A program made the position numbers and the translations under genes. This document shows positions 56,844 through 64,000 of a stretch of DNA of 64,000 nucleotides, piece after piece. Positions within the stretch are counted from its first letter, which is position 1. The number at the start of each line of letters is the position of its first letter. Origin of the DNA: Bacteroidota bacterium (GTDB taxonomy: Bacteria; Bacteroidota; Bacteroidia; B-17B0; Aurantibacillaceae); the NCBI GenBank assembly GCA_019638705.1, contig JAHBTI010000001.1:124001-188000 (forward strand), in the 5' to 3' direction. Under the pieces are notes generated by a model. That model was not told where the DNA came from. It searched no databases and was given only the letters and a program-made list of their open reading frames with translations.

Positions 56844-57866
56844 ATGAAAAATACCAAATCCATTATACAATTTCTTGTTTTATTAAGCATTGGTATTTTG
56901 TTGGTATATCTTTCCTTTAAGCAGGTTGCACCCGAAAAAGACAACATTATTGCCGCCTTTAAAAACGCCGATTATGTTTGGGTGTTTGTAGGAATTTTTA
57001 TCTCGCTCATCAGCCATTTTTTGCGCGCTTACCGCTGGAATTATTTGTTAGAACCCCTTGGGCAAAAAGTAAATTTGGTAAATGCCACTTGCCATGTGTT
57101 GATTGGCTACTTTGCCAATTACGGCATTCCGCGCATGGGCGAAATTTCGCGCTGTACCTTGGCAGCTAAATACGACAAAGTTCCCTTTGAAGTTGGATTG
57201 GGTACGGTTATTACCGAACGTATTATAGATTTGCTGTTGTTTTTGGTGATTTTTGTTTTAACGCTTTTGCTGCAATTTCAAGAACTCATAGGGCTTGCCA
57301 ACGAATTAATTTTTGACAAACTGCGCGAAAAATTTGCGGGTATCGGGGAAAATCCCGTTATGCTGTTTGTGTTGATGGCGATTGCTGTTTTAATGTTGGT
57401 TGCATTTTTTATGCTGCGAAAAAAATTCTCATCACTCTTAAAAGGTAAATTAGGCAACATTTTAAAAGGCATGGGCGAGGGCATAGGCTCGGTGCGAAAA
57501 ATGAAAAATCCCTTTCAGTTTATTGCTTTGAGTTTGGGAATTTGGATTTGTTATTTCTATTCGCTTTACGTTGCTTTCTTCGCTATTCCCGGCACTTCGC
57601 ACTTAGGACAAAAAGAATGTTTAACGCTGTTGTTGTTCGGCACGTTTGGCGTTATGTTTTCACCCGGTGGCTTGGGCGCGTATCCCGCCATTCTCGGCTT
57701 AATTTTAACAACTACCTTTCACATTGACCAAGTATCGGCTTTCGCGTTCCCCTGGTTGGCGTGGACAAGCCAGTTTGTTTTAATTGTAGTGCTTGGCGTT
57801 ATCAGTTTAATTGTATTACCAATTTATAACCGCAAAAATGTCCTTTCATCAAACATTAAAAAATAA
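56844..57866 (+). CDS. Flippase-like membrane protein (lysylphosphatidylglycerol synthase TM family)
   Basis: About 340 residues with eight spans. Marks of the LPG_synthase_TM/UPF0104 family are FLRAYRWNYLL near residues 62-72, RMGEISRCTLAAKYDKVPFE and GGLGAYPAILGLIL. No catalytic domain, so probably a lipid-moving membrane protein. The frame extends upstream through a repeat, but ATG 56844 gives the natural membrane start. It overlaps rfaE2 by 29 bp. Confidence 0.88.
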   Translation: MKNTKSIIQFLVLLSIGILLVYLSFKQVAPEKDNIIAAFKNADYVWVFVGIFISLISHFLRAYRWNYLLEPLGQKVNLVNATCHVLIGYFANYGIPRMGEISRCTLAAKYDKVPFEVGLGTVITERIIDLLLFLVIFVLTLLLQFQELIGLANELIFDKLREKFAGIGENPVMLFVLMAIAVLMLVAFFMLRKKFSSLLKGKLGNILKGMGEGIGSVRKMKNPFQFIALSLGIWICYFYSLYVAFFAIPGTSHLGQKECLTLLLFGTFGVMFSPGGLGAYPAILGLILTTTFHIDQVSAFAFPWLAWTSQFVLIVVLGVISLIVLPIYNRKNVLSSNIKK

Positions 57867-58335
57867 ACTCGTAAGCAAAGAAGAGGCTTTGCGCCGTGTA
57901 AACGGTTTGCATTTCTTCGGCAAAAAAGTGGTGTTTACCAACGGCTGTTTTGACATTCTTCACGCAGGACACGTTGATTACCTTAACCAAGCCCGCGACT
58001 TGGGAAATCTGTTGATTTTGGGTTTAAACACCGACAGCTCGGTTAAGCGAATGCAAAAAGCACCCAACCGCCCGATTAACGACGAAAGCTCTCGCGCCGC
58101 AGTATTGGCAGGTTTAGCCTGTGTGGATATGATTGTATTGTTTGATGAAGACACGCCTTATGAACTCATCAAGTTTTTGCAACCCGATGTTTTAGTTAAG
58201 GGCGATGATTATCAAATTGAAAAAATAGTCGGTTACGATATTGTAACCGCTCGCGGCGGAGAGGTAATTACCATTCCGTTTTTGCAGGGCTATTCTACTA
58301 CCAGGTTGGTGGACAAGATTGTTTCGGGAAAATAA
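57838..58335 (+). CDS. rfaE2: D-glycero-beta-D-manno-heptose 1-phosphate adenylyltransferase
   Basis: A 165-residue nucleotidyltransferase matching the C-terminal domain of HldE. It adds AMP to heptose 1-phosphate to make ADP-heptose for lipopolysaccharide. The HxGH motif lies in TNGCFDILHAGHVDYL, and the family end has VKGDDYQIEKIVGYDIV and LQGYSTTRLVDKI. ATG 57838 is chosen over an in-frame ATG 27 nt upstream inside the flippase gene. Confidence 0.94.
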   Translation: MSFHQTLKNKLVSKEEALRRVNGLHFFGKKVVFTNGCFDILHAGHVDYLNQARDLGNLLILGLNTDSSVKRMQKAPNRPINDESSRAAVLAGLACVDMIVLFDEDTPYELIKFLQPDVLVKGDDYQIEKIVGYDIVTARGGEVITIPFLQGYSTTRLVDKIVSGK

Positions 58336-58349
58336 ATTTTGTTCTAAAC

Positions 58350-58383
58350 AAAAAAGGGAAACAATACATTGTTTCCCTTTTTT
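58350..58383. terminator. Bidirectional terminator between rfaE2 and the peroxiredoxin gene
   Basis: A 16-bp perfect stem AAAAAAGGGAAACAAT (58350-58365) and ATTGTTTCCCTTTTTT (58368-58383) with A/T runs on both sides, between convergent genes. Confidence 0.88.
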
Positions 58384-58409
58384 ATTAAAATTAAATGGTG
58401 GCTTGAAAA

Positions 58410-59042
58410 TTAATGCGCTGCCAAATAACTTGCTACGCCTTTGTGGTCGGCTTTCATACCTTCTTTGCCTTTGCTCCAGTTGGCAGGGCAAACTTCGCCG
58501 TTTTCTTCAAAAAACTGCAAAGCATCAACCATACGCAAAGCCTCATCAACATTACGCCCCAAAGGGAAATCGTTAATCAACGCATGGCGCACCACACCTT
58601 GTTTGTCAATTAAAAACAAACCGCGGTAAGCAATCATTGGTCCTGTGGCAATTAATTCGCCGTTGTCGTCCACATCGTAATCGCCTGCCAAAGTGCCATA
58701 GCTCAACGAAATTGTTTTGGTGGTGTCAGCTACAATCGGGTAAGTAACGCCTTTAATGCCGCCTGCTTTTTTGTCCATTTGCAACCAGCCCCAATGACTT
58801 TCTTCGGTGTCGGTGCTGCAAGCCACTACCGCACAGTTGCGGTCTTCAAAATCTTTTAATTGCTCTTGGAATGCGTGTAATTCTGTCGGGCAAACAAAGG
58901 TGAAATCTTTCGGGTAAAAGAAAAACACCACATATTTTTTTCCGATAAATTGTTCAAGCGAGAAATTAGAAACTATTTCTCCGCCTTTAACTACTGCGCC
59001 TGCTTTAAACACAGGGGCTTTTTGTCCTACTAAAGTTGTCAT
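58410..59042 (-). CDS. 2-Cys peroxiredoxin (AhpC/Prx1 type)
   Basis: A 210-residue peroxidase that reduces peroxides. The peroxidatic cysteine C51 lies in DFTFVCPTEL and the resolving cysteine C185 in GEVCPANWSKG, so it is a typical 2-Cys enzyme. The reductant partner is not encoded nearby. A -7 box stands upstream. Confidence 0.95.
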   Translation of the reverse strand: MTTLVGQKAPVFKAGAVVKGGEIVSNFSLEQFIGKKYVVFFFYPKDFTFVCPTELHAFQEQLKDFEDRNCAVVACSTDTEESHWGWLQMDKKAGGIKGVTYPIVADTTKTISLSYGTLAGDYDVDDNGELIATGPMIAYRGLFLIDKQGVVRHALINDFPLGRNVDEALRMVDALQFFEENGEVCPANWSKGKEGMKADHKGVASYLAAH

Positions 59043-59079
59043 AATTTATTTTGTTTTAATTGTTTTTTAAATTTGTCCG

Positions 59080-59087
59080 CAAAGGTA
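59080..59087 (-). promoter_or_regulatory. -7 promoter box for the peroxiredoxin gene
   Basis: TACCTTTG on the minus strand (59087-59080), 37 nt before the start codon. The upstream TTTG box is poor. Confidence 0.4.
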
Positions 59088-59149
59088 AGGTTACTTTTCT
59101 TTAGAAGCAGTATTGTTTCATCGGCTCCTTAACAAATATTAGTATGAGT

Positions 59150-59207
59150 TTGGAAATTAGAATTTAGACATTAGAATTTAGGATTTAAGATATTAGAATT
59201 TAGAATT
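59150..59207. repeat. ATTAGAATTTAG tandem low-complexity repeat
   Basis: Several irregular copies of ATTAGAATTTA(G) just before rnhB. Related sequence appears near 18182-18220. No function apparent. Confidence 0.4.
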
Positions 59208-59217
59208 TTCTCCCCTT

Positions 59218-59823
59218 ATGCTCAAACGTTTTTTTCTTAACGAACACAGTATTGAAGCGGGCTGCGATGAAGCAGGGCGCGGTTGTTTGGCGGGTCCCGT
59301 TTTTGCGGCAGCGGTTATTTTGCCTAAAAATTACCGTAATAAATTATTAAACGACAGCAAAAAACTAACAGACAAAGAGCGTTATACCTTGCGACCCGAA
59401 ATTGAAGCGAATGCCTTGGCGTGGGCGGTTGGCACGGTATTGCCGCAAGAGATTGACGAAATAAATATTTTAAAAGCATCGTTTTTGGGAATGCACCGCG
59501 CACTTGACCAATTAAACATTGTTCCCGAATTATTGTTGATTGACGGCAACCGTTTTACGCCTTACAAAAACATTACACATCATTGCATTGTAAAAGGCGA
59601 TGCCAAATACATGAGCATTGCGGCAGCAAGCATTTTGGCAAAAACGTATCGCGATGATTTTATGAAAGACATGGCGTTAAAATTTCCGCACTACGCCTGG
59701 GACAAAAACATGGGCTACCCCACCAAAGCGCACCGCGAAGCCATTCGGCAATTTGGCGTAACAGAACTGCACCGCTTAACCTTTCAGTTATTGCCTGAGC
59801 AATTGAAAATAAAGTTTGAGTAA
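59218..59823 (+). CDS. rnhB: Ribonuclease HII
   Basis: Removes ribonucleotides from DNA and RNA-DNA hybrids. The 201-residue protein has the catalytic DEAGRG (D17, E18), LLIDGNRF, and [21 protein letters not shown] with the later catalytic acidic residues, plus the end [17 protein letters not shown]. Confidence 0.96.
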   Translation: MLKRFFLNEHSIEAGCDEAGRGCLAGPVFAAAVILPKNYRNKLLNDSKKLTDKERYTLRPEIEANALAWAVGTVLPQEIDEINILKASFLGMHRALDQLNIVPELLLIDGNRFTPYKNITHHCIVKGDAKYMSIAAASILAKTYRDDFMKDMALKFPHYAWDKNMGYPTKAHREAIRQFGVTELHRLTFQLLPEQLKIKFE

Positions 59824-59894
59824 GAAGCTACACGCTTTGTGCCACAAACGTAAACGTATGTGGATACGCATAGTTCGGCACTCCGTGCCGTAAA

Positions 59895-60845
59895 TCACAC
59901 CTCAGCAATTCCCAAATGAATTAATGCATCACCCTCATTCACCACAGGCTGATTGTTTATGCCCACAATATAACTGTCAATGGGGCAAATGAGTTTGTCT
60001 TCAATTTCACCGAAAGGATTACAAATCATGCCCAAAATTTCGCCCTCTTTTACCTGCGTTCCGTTTTTTACGCTCATGTGGAAAAGCCCGCTGGCATTGG
60101 CGCGTATCCATTTGTCTTTTTTAATTTTTACGGAATTATTTTGCGGCATATCGTAATCAATCATGCCGTAAGAGTGCATTAAACGCAAACAACCTGTTAT
60201 TCCCTCGTTAATTGCCAAGTAATCAAAGCGCATACTTTCTCCGCCTTCAAACACTAAAATGGGTTTTCCCTTTTGCGCGGCTTCTTGGCGGAATGTGCCT
60301 TCACGATAGGAACTGTCAATAATAATGGGCGGCGAAAAACGTTCGGCAATGTTTATATTGTCAGGAAAATCAAACACGCAACGGACTTGCGGAAAGTTGT
60401 TAATCTTTGCACCGCCTGTGTGAAAATCCACGCCGAAATCAATGAGCGGTAAAATATGTTTCATTAAATCGTAAGCAATTCTGCTGCCAAGCGAACCGTT
60501 TTTAGTACCGGGAAAACAGCGGTTGAGGTCACGTCCGTCGGGCAAATCACGGCTTCCGTACAAAAATGAAACAATGTTAATCACAGGAATGGCAATGAGT
60601 GTTCCGCATTTTAAATCCTGAACTTCTTGGCGCGTAATCACTTTTCGCACAATTTCAATGCCGTTGGTTTCTTCGCCGTGCATACCTGCCGAAAGCAACA
60701 GCGTTTGTCCTTTCTTTTTTGAGCGGATAACATGAACAGGAATTTCAATTTTTGTTTTGGTATGAAGTTCGTAAGAGTTGAGAATAACCGTTTTGTTTTC
60801 CCCTGCTTTTATAACTTGTCCGTTAATGGTAATGTCTTGTTGCAT
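59895..60845 (-). CDS. Succinylglutamate desuccinylase/aspartoacylase family metallohydrolase
   Basis: A 316-residue zinc carboxypeptidase-like (M14) hydrolase of the AstE/AspA family. Zinc ligands lie in GMHGEETNG (His and Glu) and VDFHTGG; RDLNRCFPG supplies the arginines. The C-terminal 85 residues have a biotinyl-lipoyl-like look (GTQVKEGEILGMICNPFGE), as in many members. The substrate is unknown. Stands alone between convergent and divergent neighbours. Confidence 0.88.
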   Translation of the reverse strand: MQQDITINGQVIKAGENKTVILNSYELHTKTKIEIPVHVIRSKKKGQTLLLSAGMHGEETNGIEIVRKVITRQEVQDLKCGTLIAIPVINIVSFLYGSRDLPDGRDLNRCFPGTKNGSLGSRIAYDLMKHILPLIDFGVDFHTGGAKINNFPQVRCVFDFPDNINIAERFSPPIIIDSSYREGTFRQEAAQKGKPILVFEGGESMRFDYLAINEGITGCLRLMHSYGMIDYDMPQNNSVKIKKDKWIRANASGLFHMSVKNGTQVKEGEILGMICNPFGEIEDKLICPIDSYIVGINNQPVVNEGDALIHLGIAEV

Positions 60846-60961
60846 ACAGCAAACGAAAATACTGTTTTTTATATTCAGAGCTTGTTTTAAACATACGCTG
60901 TAATCTTTTTGGTTCAGAAGTTGTCAGCAGAAACCTGTGTATAACAATATTCTCTCCGTTT

Positions 60962-60992
60962 TTTGCCGTGTAAGAAAAATGTAATAGTTTTG
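60962..60992 (+). promoter_or_regulatory. Consensus promoter for the 61032 gene
   Basis: TTTG (60962-60965), exactly 19 nt, then TAGTTTTG (60985-60992). This is the best match in the window to the Bacteroidota housekeeping promoter. The ATG follows 39 nt later. Confidence 0.7.
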
Positions 60993-61031
60993 CGACAGTC
61001 TTAAACCATCAAAATCATTTAAAAAAGTATT

Positions 61032-62015
61032 ATGAAGAAGAAACGATTATTAATTGCAGGAGCATTAGTAACATCAATGTTATTGGGTGTTCCGCACGTA
61101 TCAGCCCAGCAAGATACTGCGGGCTTGCTAAAAAACAAGAAAGGCTATGTGATATTGCCTCAGGCAGGCGATATTGCTTTGGGCTTTAACGCCGTTCCCG
61201 TTATGGATTTAGTTTTCCAAACCTTGAGCCGCAATTTTAACGGCACTACCGGAAACTTGGTTGGCTATACATCAAATACCAACTACCAAATTACAGGGAA
61301 ATATTTCCTTGATGCAAAAACAGCTATCCGTGCGCGTTTTGGTATAAACACGCTTTCAAGTTCTGAAACCAACCGTGTGCAAGATGCCGAAGCTTGGCAC
61401 AAAGCTACGCTTGGTACAGCAGATGACAGAAATGCCGCGTCTTTGATACGCGTTGAAGACCACCGCAAATACTCATCAAGCAGTATTTTGCTGAATGTGG
61501 GTATTGAAAAAAGAAGAGGTCATGCCCGCTTACAGGGTGTTTATGGTGCTGAATTAGGCATTGGCAATTCCAACGAAAAGGAAACCATTACCTACGGCAA
61601 CCAGTTCTCTGACAAACACGATGTGGAATACACTACCAACTTCACTTCTTTTGCTACTGCTCTTCAAACTCCTACACCAAACGGAAGGGTTACAAGAACA
61701 TTAGACAGAAGAATTACAGGCGGTTTCAGCGTAGGGTTACGCGCGTTTGTGGGTGTTGAATATTTCTTCTGCCCTAAAATTTCTATTGCTGCCGAATACG
61801 GCTGGGGTTATGCTATCCGCACACAAAGAAGAGAACTTCTTACAAGAGAAGTGTATAATAACGGGGAAAATGGTCCTGCGGTATTAATAGAAGATGTGGA
61901 CAACAGACCAAGCAGAAACAGCAACGGTTTCTCGGTAGATAACAACAACGGTATCATCGGCAGCCAAACCTTGGGCGGTGGCTCGGGTGCTATCACGTTA
62001 CTTTTCCATTTTTAA
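61032..62015 (+). CDS. Outer-membrane beta-barrel protein
   Basis: A 327-residue protein with a signal peptide (LLIAGALVTSMLLGVPHVSA). Alternating strands, a glycine-rich end (GGGSGAITLLFHF) with terminal phenylalanine, and internal YFFCPKISIAAEYGWGY point to a beta-barrel. The strong promoter suggests abundant expression. No specific family recognised. It is followed after 48 nt by a lipoprotein gene in the same direction. Confidence 0.8.
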   Translation: MKKKRLLIAGALVTSMLLGVPHVSAQQDTAGLLKNKKGYVILPQAGDIALGFNAVPVMDLVFQTLSRNFNGTTGNLVGYTSNTNYQITGKYFLDAKTAIRARFGINTLSSSETNRVQDAEAWHKATLGTADDRNAASLIRVEDHRKYSSSSILLNVGIEKRRGHARLQGVYGAELGIGNSNEKETITYGNQFSDKHDVEYTTNFTSFATALQTPTPNGRVTRTLDRRITGGFSVGLRAFVGVEYFFCPKISIAAEYGWGYAIRTQRRELLTREVYNNGENGPAVLIEDVDNRPSRNSNGFSVDNNNGIIGSQTLGGGSGAITLLFHF

Positions 62016-62063
62016 TCACTTAATCCCAAAATTAAATAACAAACAAACAAACAAATAATTATC

Positions 62064-62996
62064 ATGAAGAAATCAATCTTAATCCTTTCACTTACCGCAG
62101 CAATGTTCTCGTGTAAGAAAACCGAAAAAACGGAATTTACCCCAACTGATGTTACAGGCAACAGTGTTGTAAGAGGTAAAGTAACCAAAGAAGTCATTAT
62201 TCCTAATGGCTCTGCAAACTGGTCAAACAGTACTGTGGGTGCTGCCGGTGTTAAAGTTAATGTTACCATCCGTAAAAGTTCTTTGTACCCTAACTCTAAC
62301 GCTCAGGGTGCAGATGTATATAGCACAACTACCGACAGCCTTGGTAACTATGCTATTACCGTAAAAAGCAATGCTGCGGGGGTAAATGCCTCTATTTCTT
62401 TTGACGGCTTTATCAGCACTTTGGATACCGTAATAAACGGTGTTACCAAAACAGGTTTGTCTGCCAGCTACAGCGGAAACGTTCAAAACCGCACCCTGAT
62501 TATGGGACAAAGCGCGCAGGTGGACTATAACAGCAATGCTACCACAGCGGCTAATCCTAATAACATTAAAATAGGTACGGCTACTGTTACAGGAAGTCTT
62601 GGAATACGCCACTACACAAGAGGCACAGAAGCAAGCACAAGCACCATAGTGTTTGATACTACCATTGCTCTTGCAAACCGTGTGGTTTACCTTGATTTCA
62701 GCAAAGACCCTACGCTTTTAACCACCAAAACTTACACGACTACTACTGATGCTAACGGTAAGTTTACATTCAACGTGAGTACTGTTGCAAGCGGAACTTC
62801 AGGGTTCAACGCTCAAAATGCTACCATTTGGATACCTGACATGATTGCTACCCGCGATACGCTTAAAGCACCGAGCAGCAGAGTTACAGGTAAATCGGGT
62901 GTGTTTAACAAAACAACGCTTGGCGTAAACGGCATTTACACAGGCGATATTAAAAATGCGAATTACATTAATTATAATTCTTTCACCCAAGATTAA
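62064..62996 (+). CDS. Lipoprotein with carboxypeptidase-regulatory-like folds
   Basis: A 310-residue lipoprotein (LILSLTAAMFSCKK, lipid cysteine at residue 17). It has at least two Ig-like segments of the type VRGKVTKEV...DSLGNYAITVKSN and TYTTTTDANGKFTFNVST, resembling carboxypeptidase regulatory-like domains. Probably exposed at the outer membrane and co-transcribed with the barrel gene. A strong terminator follows. Confidence 0.8.
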   Translation: MKKSILILSLTAAMFSCKKTEKTEFTPTDVTGNSVVRGKVTKEVIIPNGSANWSNSTVGAAGVKVNVTIRKSSLYPNSNAQGADVYSTTTDSLGNYAITVKSNAAGVNASISFDGFISTLDTVINGVTKTGLSASYSGNVQNRTLIMGQSAQVDYNSNATTAANPNNIKIGTATVTGSLGIRHYTRGTEASTSTIVFDTTIALANRVVYLDFSKDPTLLTTKTYTTTTDANGKFTFNVSTVASGTSGFNAQNATIWIPDMIATRDTLKAPSSRVTGKSGVFNKTTLGVNGIYTGDIKNANYINYNSFTQD

Positions 62997-63017
62997 GTTC
63001 TTGTAAAAAACACCATT

Positions 63018-63050
63018 AAAAAAGCCCCGAGTTATACTCGGGGCTTTTTT
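63018..63050. terminator. Strong bidirectional terminator
   Basis: AAAAAAGCCCCGAG (63018-63031), loop TTATA, CTCGGGGCTTTTTT (63037-63050). It lies between the convergent genes at 62064 and 63055. Confidence 0.92.
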
Positions 63051-63054
63051 GTTG

Positions 63055-63720
63055 TCAAACCGATGTTTGTATGCCGTATTTTTTTTCTTGTTCCTTACTT
63101 AGCTCTTCATTTGTCAGTTGCCAAATAGTTTGATGAAAATCCCAATGGTTTTCTGCTGCAATTCTGCTTTTTCCATTTTTCTTTTCTATTATGTATGTCC
63201 AACCCCAATCGCTTTGATAATTTGCGCGTATCACACTAAACTTTTCAAAGTTTTCTACCGAAACATATCGGGAGTTTATTTCTTTGTCTAAAAATTCAGT
63301 TCTTTTATTAGTTTCTGCTTTTGTAACATTGTCTTCTGTGATTTTTTTTATGTCCAATACTTCAATTTCCAGCTTTGCTGTACGATTTCCTACCTCAATA
63401 ACACTTTTTTTACGGCACAAACAAAATAGCATAGAATTAATTCCCAGTTCGGATTCTAATCCCTCGTGTTCGGTATAAGGGTCAAAATATGTTACCCAAA
63501 AACTTTGCGTTAAGTCAAGTTTTAATGCAAAGTTTATAAGTAATTCATATTTTTCGCCTACATTCGGTTTTTCCGGTAATAAGCCTGCCCAGTCTCCACC
63601 TTTCGATTTTTCGTTTCGCCACTGTGCGCAAATTCCAACAATATTTTCTTCATCATGCTTATATTCATAATGTGTGTTGCAACCGTCAATTCCGCAATGC
63701 AATGTTATAATTTCTTGCAT
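63055..63720 (-). CDS. Hypothetical protein
   Basis: A 221-residue soluble protein without a recognised domain. It has several cysteines (HCGIDGC near residues 8-14, FCLCRKK near 108) and many charged residues. The second half has a WGWTYIIEKKNGKSRIA segment. It is 38 nt downstream of gcvP on the same strand and more AT-rich, so it may be an accessory gene behind a core one. Confidence 0.6.
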   Translation of the reverse strand: MQEIITLHCGIDGCNTHYEYKHDEENIVGICAQWRNEKSKGGDWAGLLPEKPNVGEKYELLINFALKLDLTQSFWVTYFDPYTEHEGLESELGINSMLFCLCRKKSVIEVGNRTAKLEIEVLDIKKITEDNVTKAETNKRTEFLDKEINSRYVSVENFEKFSVIRANYQSDWGWTYIIEKKNGKSRIAAENHWDFHQTIWQLTNEELSKEQEKKYGIQTSV

Positions 63721-63758
63721 GGTTCAGGTGTTCTCAATATGGCGAATACACTTAGTAT

Positions 63759-64000
63759 TTACGCAACTATCTCGTCAACATACGCCTCAATCGGAGGGCA
63801 GGAACAAACCAAATTTCTATCGCCGTAAGCGTTATCTACTTTGCCAACGCTAACCCAAAATTTATTGTCGCGCACCCAAGTTAAAGGATAGGCTGCTTTT
63901 TGGCGGCTGTACGGTTTTTTCCAATCGTCGCTTACTACCAATTTTGCAGTGTGTGGCGCATTTTTAATTACGTTGTCCGCTTTGTCAAATTTACCCGTTT
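63759..64000 (-). CDS. gcvP: Glycine dehydrogenase (P protein), C-terminal end only
   Basis: The last 79 residues of the decarboxylating P protein of the glycine cleavage system. Typical end: [20 protein letters not shown], then [20 protein letters not shown]. The frame continues beyond the right edge, so the pyridoxal-phosphate domain is outside the window. Confidence 0.95.
   Translation of the reverse strand, partial: TGKFDKADNVIKNAPHTAKLVVSDDWKKPYSRQKAAYPLTWVRDNKFWVSVGKVDNAYGDRNLVCSCPPIEAYVDEIVA

Noticed and set aside
1..64000. tRNA or rRNA genes and complete insertion sequences
   Set aside because: No cloverleaf with the conserved T-loop, no rRNA-like stretch and no transposase frame was found by reading.

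Overview
The window reads as chromosome of a gliding or formerly gliding Bacteroidota bacterium. The evidence is type IX secretion genes (a 3,491-residue SprB-repeat adhesin, a PorP/SprF partner, PorT), promoters of the Bacteroidota type (TTTG, a 17-19 nt gap, TAnnTTTG), few Shine-Dalgarno sequences, many lipoproteins and outer-membrane barrels, and AT-rich DNA. No rRNA, tRNA, CRISPR array or complete insertion sequence was recognised.

Layout. 1-1268 is the 5' part of lysS. 1411-3500 is an accessory patch with a WG-repeat gene bracketed like an integron cassette. 3502-13255 is mostly housekeeping and membrane genes (epimerase, DUF493, LysE, GH3, M42 peptidase, DoxX-type protein, HrpB). 13258-16752 holds a large secreted protein and a Fic gene inserted beside the duplicated tail of its neighbour. 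16792-22907 carries a copper monooxygenase-like protein, DUF2807, DUF420, a lytic transglycosylase and a small barrel family. 22900-28514 (minus strand) has miaA, a GNAT-like gene, a GT-C-like membrane protein, purQ, a BI-1 protein and ftsX. 28705-37833 is a copper cluster (AraC/HMA regulator, CopZ, CopA, YtkA-like lipoprotein, TonB receptor) interrupted by a Bro-N gene and two cassette-like genes. 37976-40836 is a controller-regulated type II restriction-modification system with a frameshifted remnant behind it. 41126-56148 is a Nudix gene, the giant adhesin with its SprF partner, a PD-(D/E)XK protein and porT. 56375-64000 returns to core genes (panD, a flippase-like protein, rfaE2, peroxiredoxin, rnhB, an aspartoacylase-family protein, two surface proteins, gcvP).

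The most interesting signal is a set of dispersed cassette-like units. Two genes (1520-2821 and 30352-31407) are each bracketed by a private, almost perfect inverted boundary box (GTTAGCTGTA...TACAGCTAAC and GTTATCGGCT...AGCCGATAAC). Each is followed by a hairpin element of about 137 bp whose arms differ between the two copies by compensatory changes while keeping mismatches at the same places. That is what an integron attC site looks like. A related leader precedes both genes and also a third, inverted gene for a CdiI-like immunity protein at 34296-34715. A fourth gene, a PD-(D/E)XK protein at 53830, has only a left-type box. No integrase is present in the window, so these look like dispersed integron cassettes lacking an integrase, or a related uncharacterised cassette system. 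They have landed between the parts of the copper cluster and next to lysS and the sprF gene.
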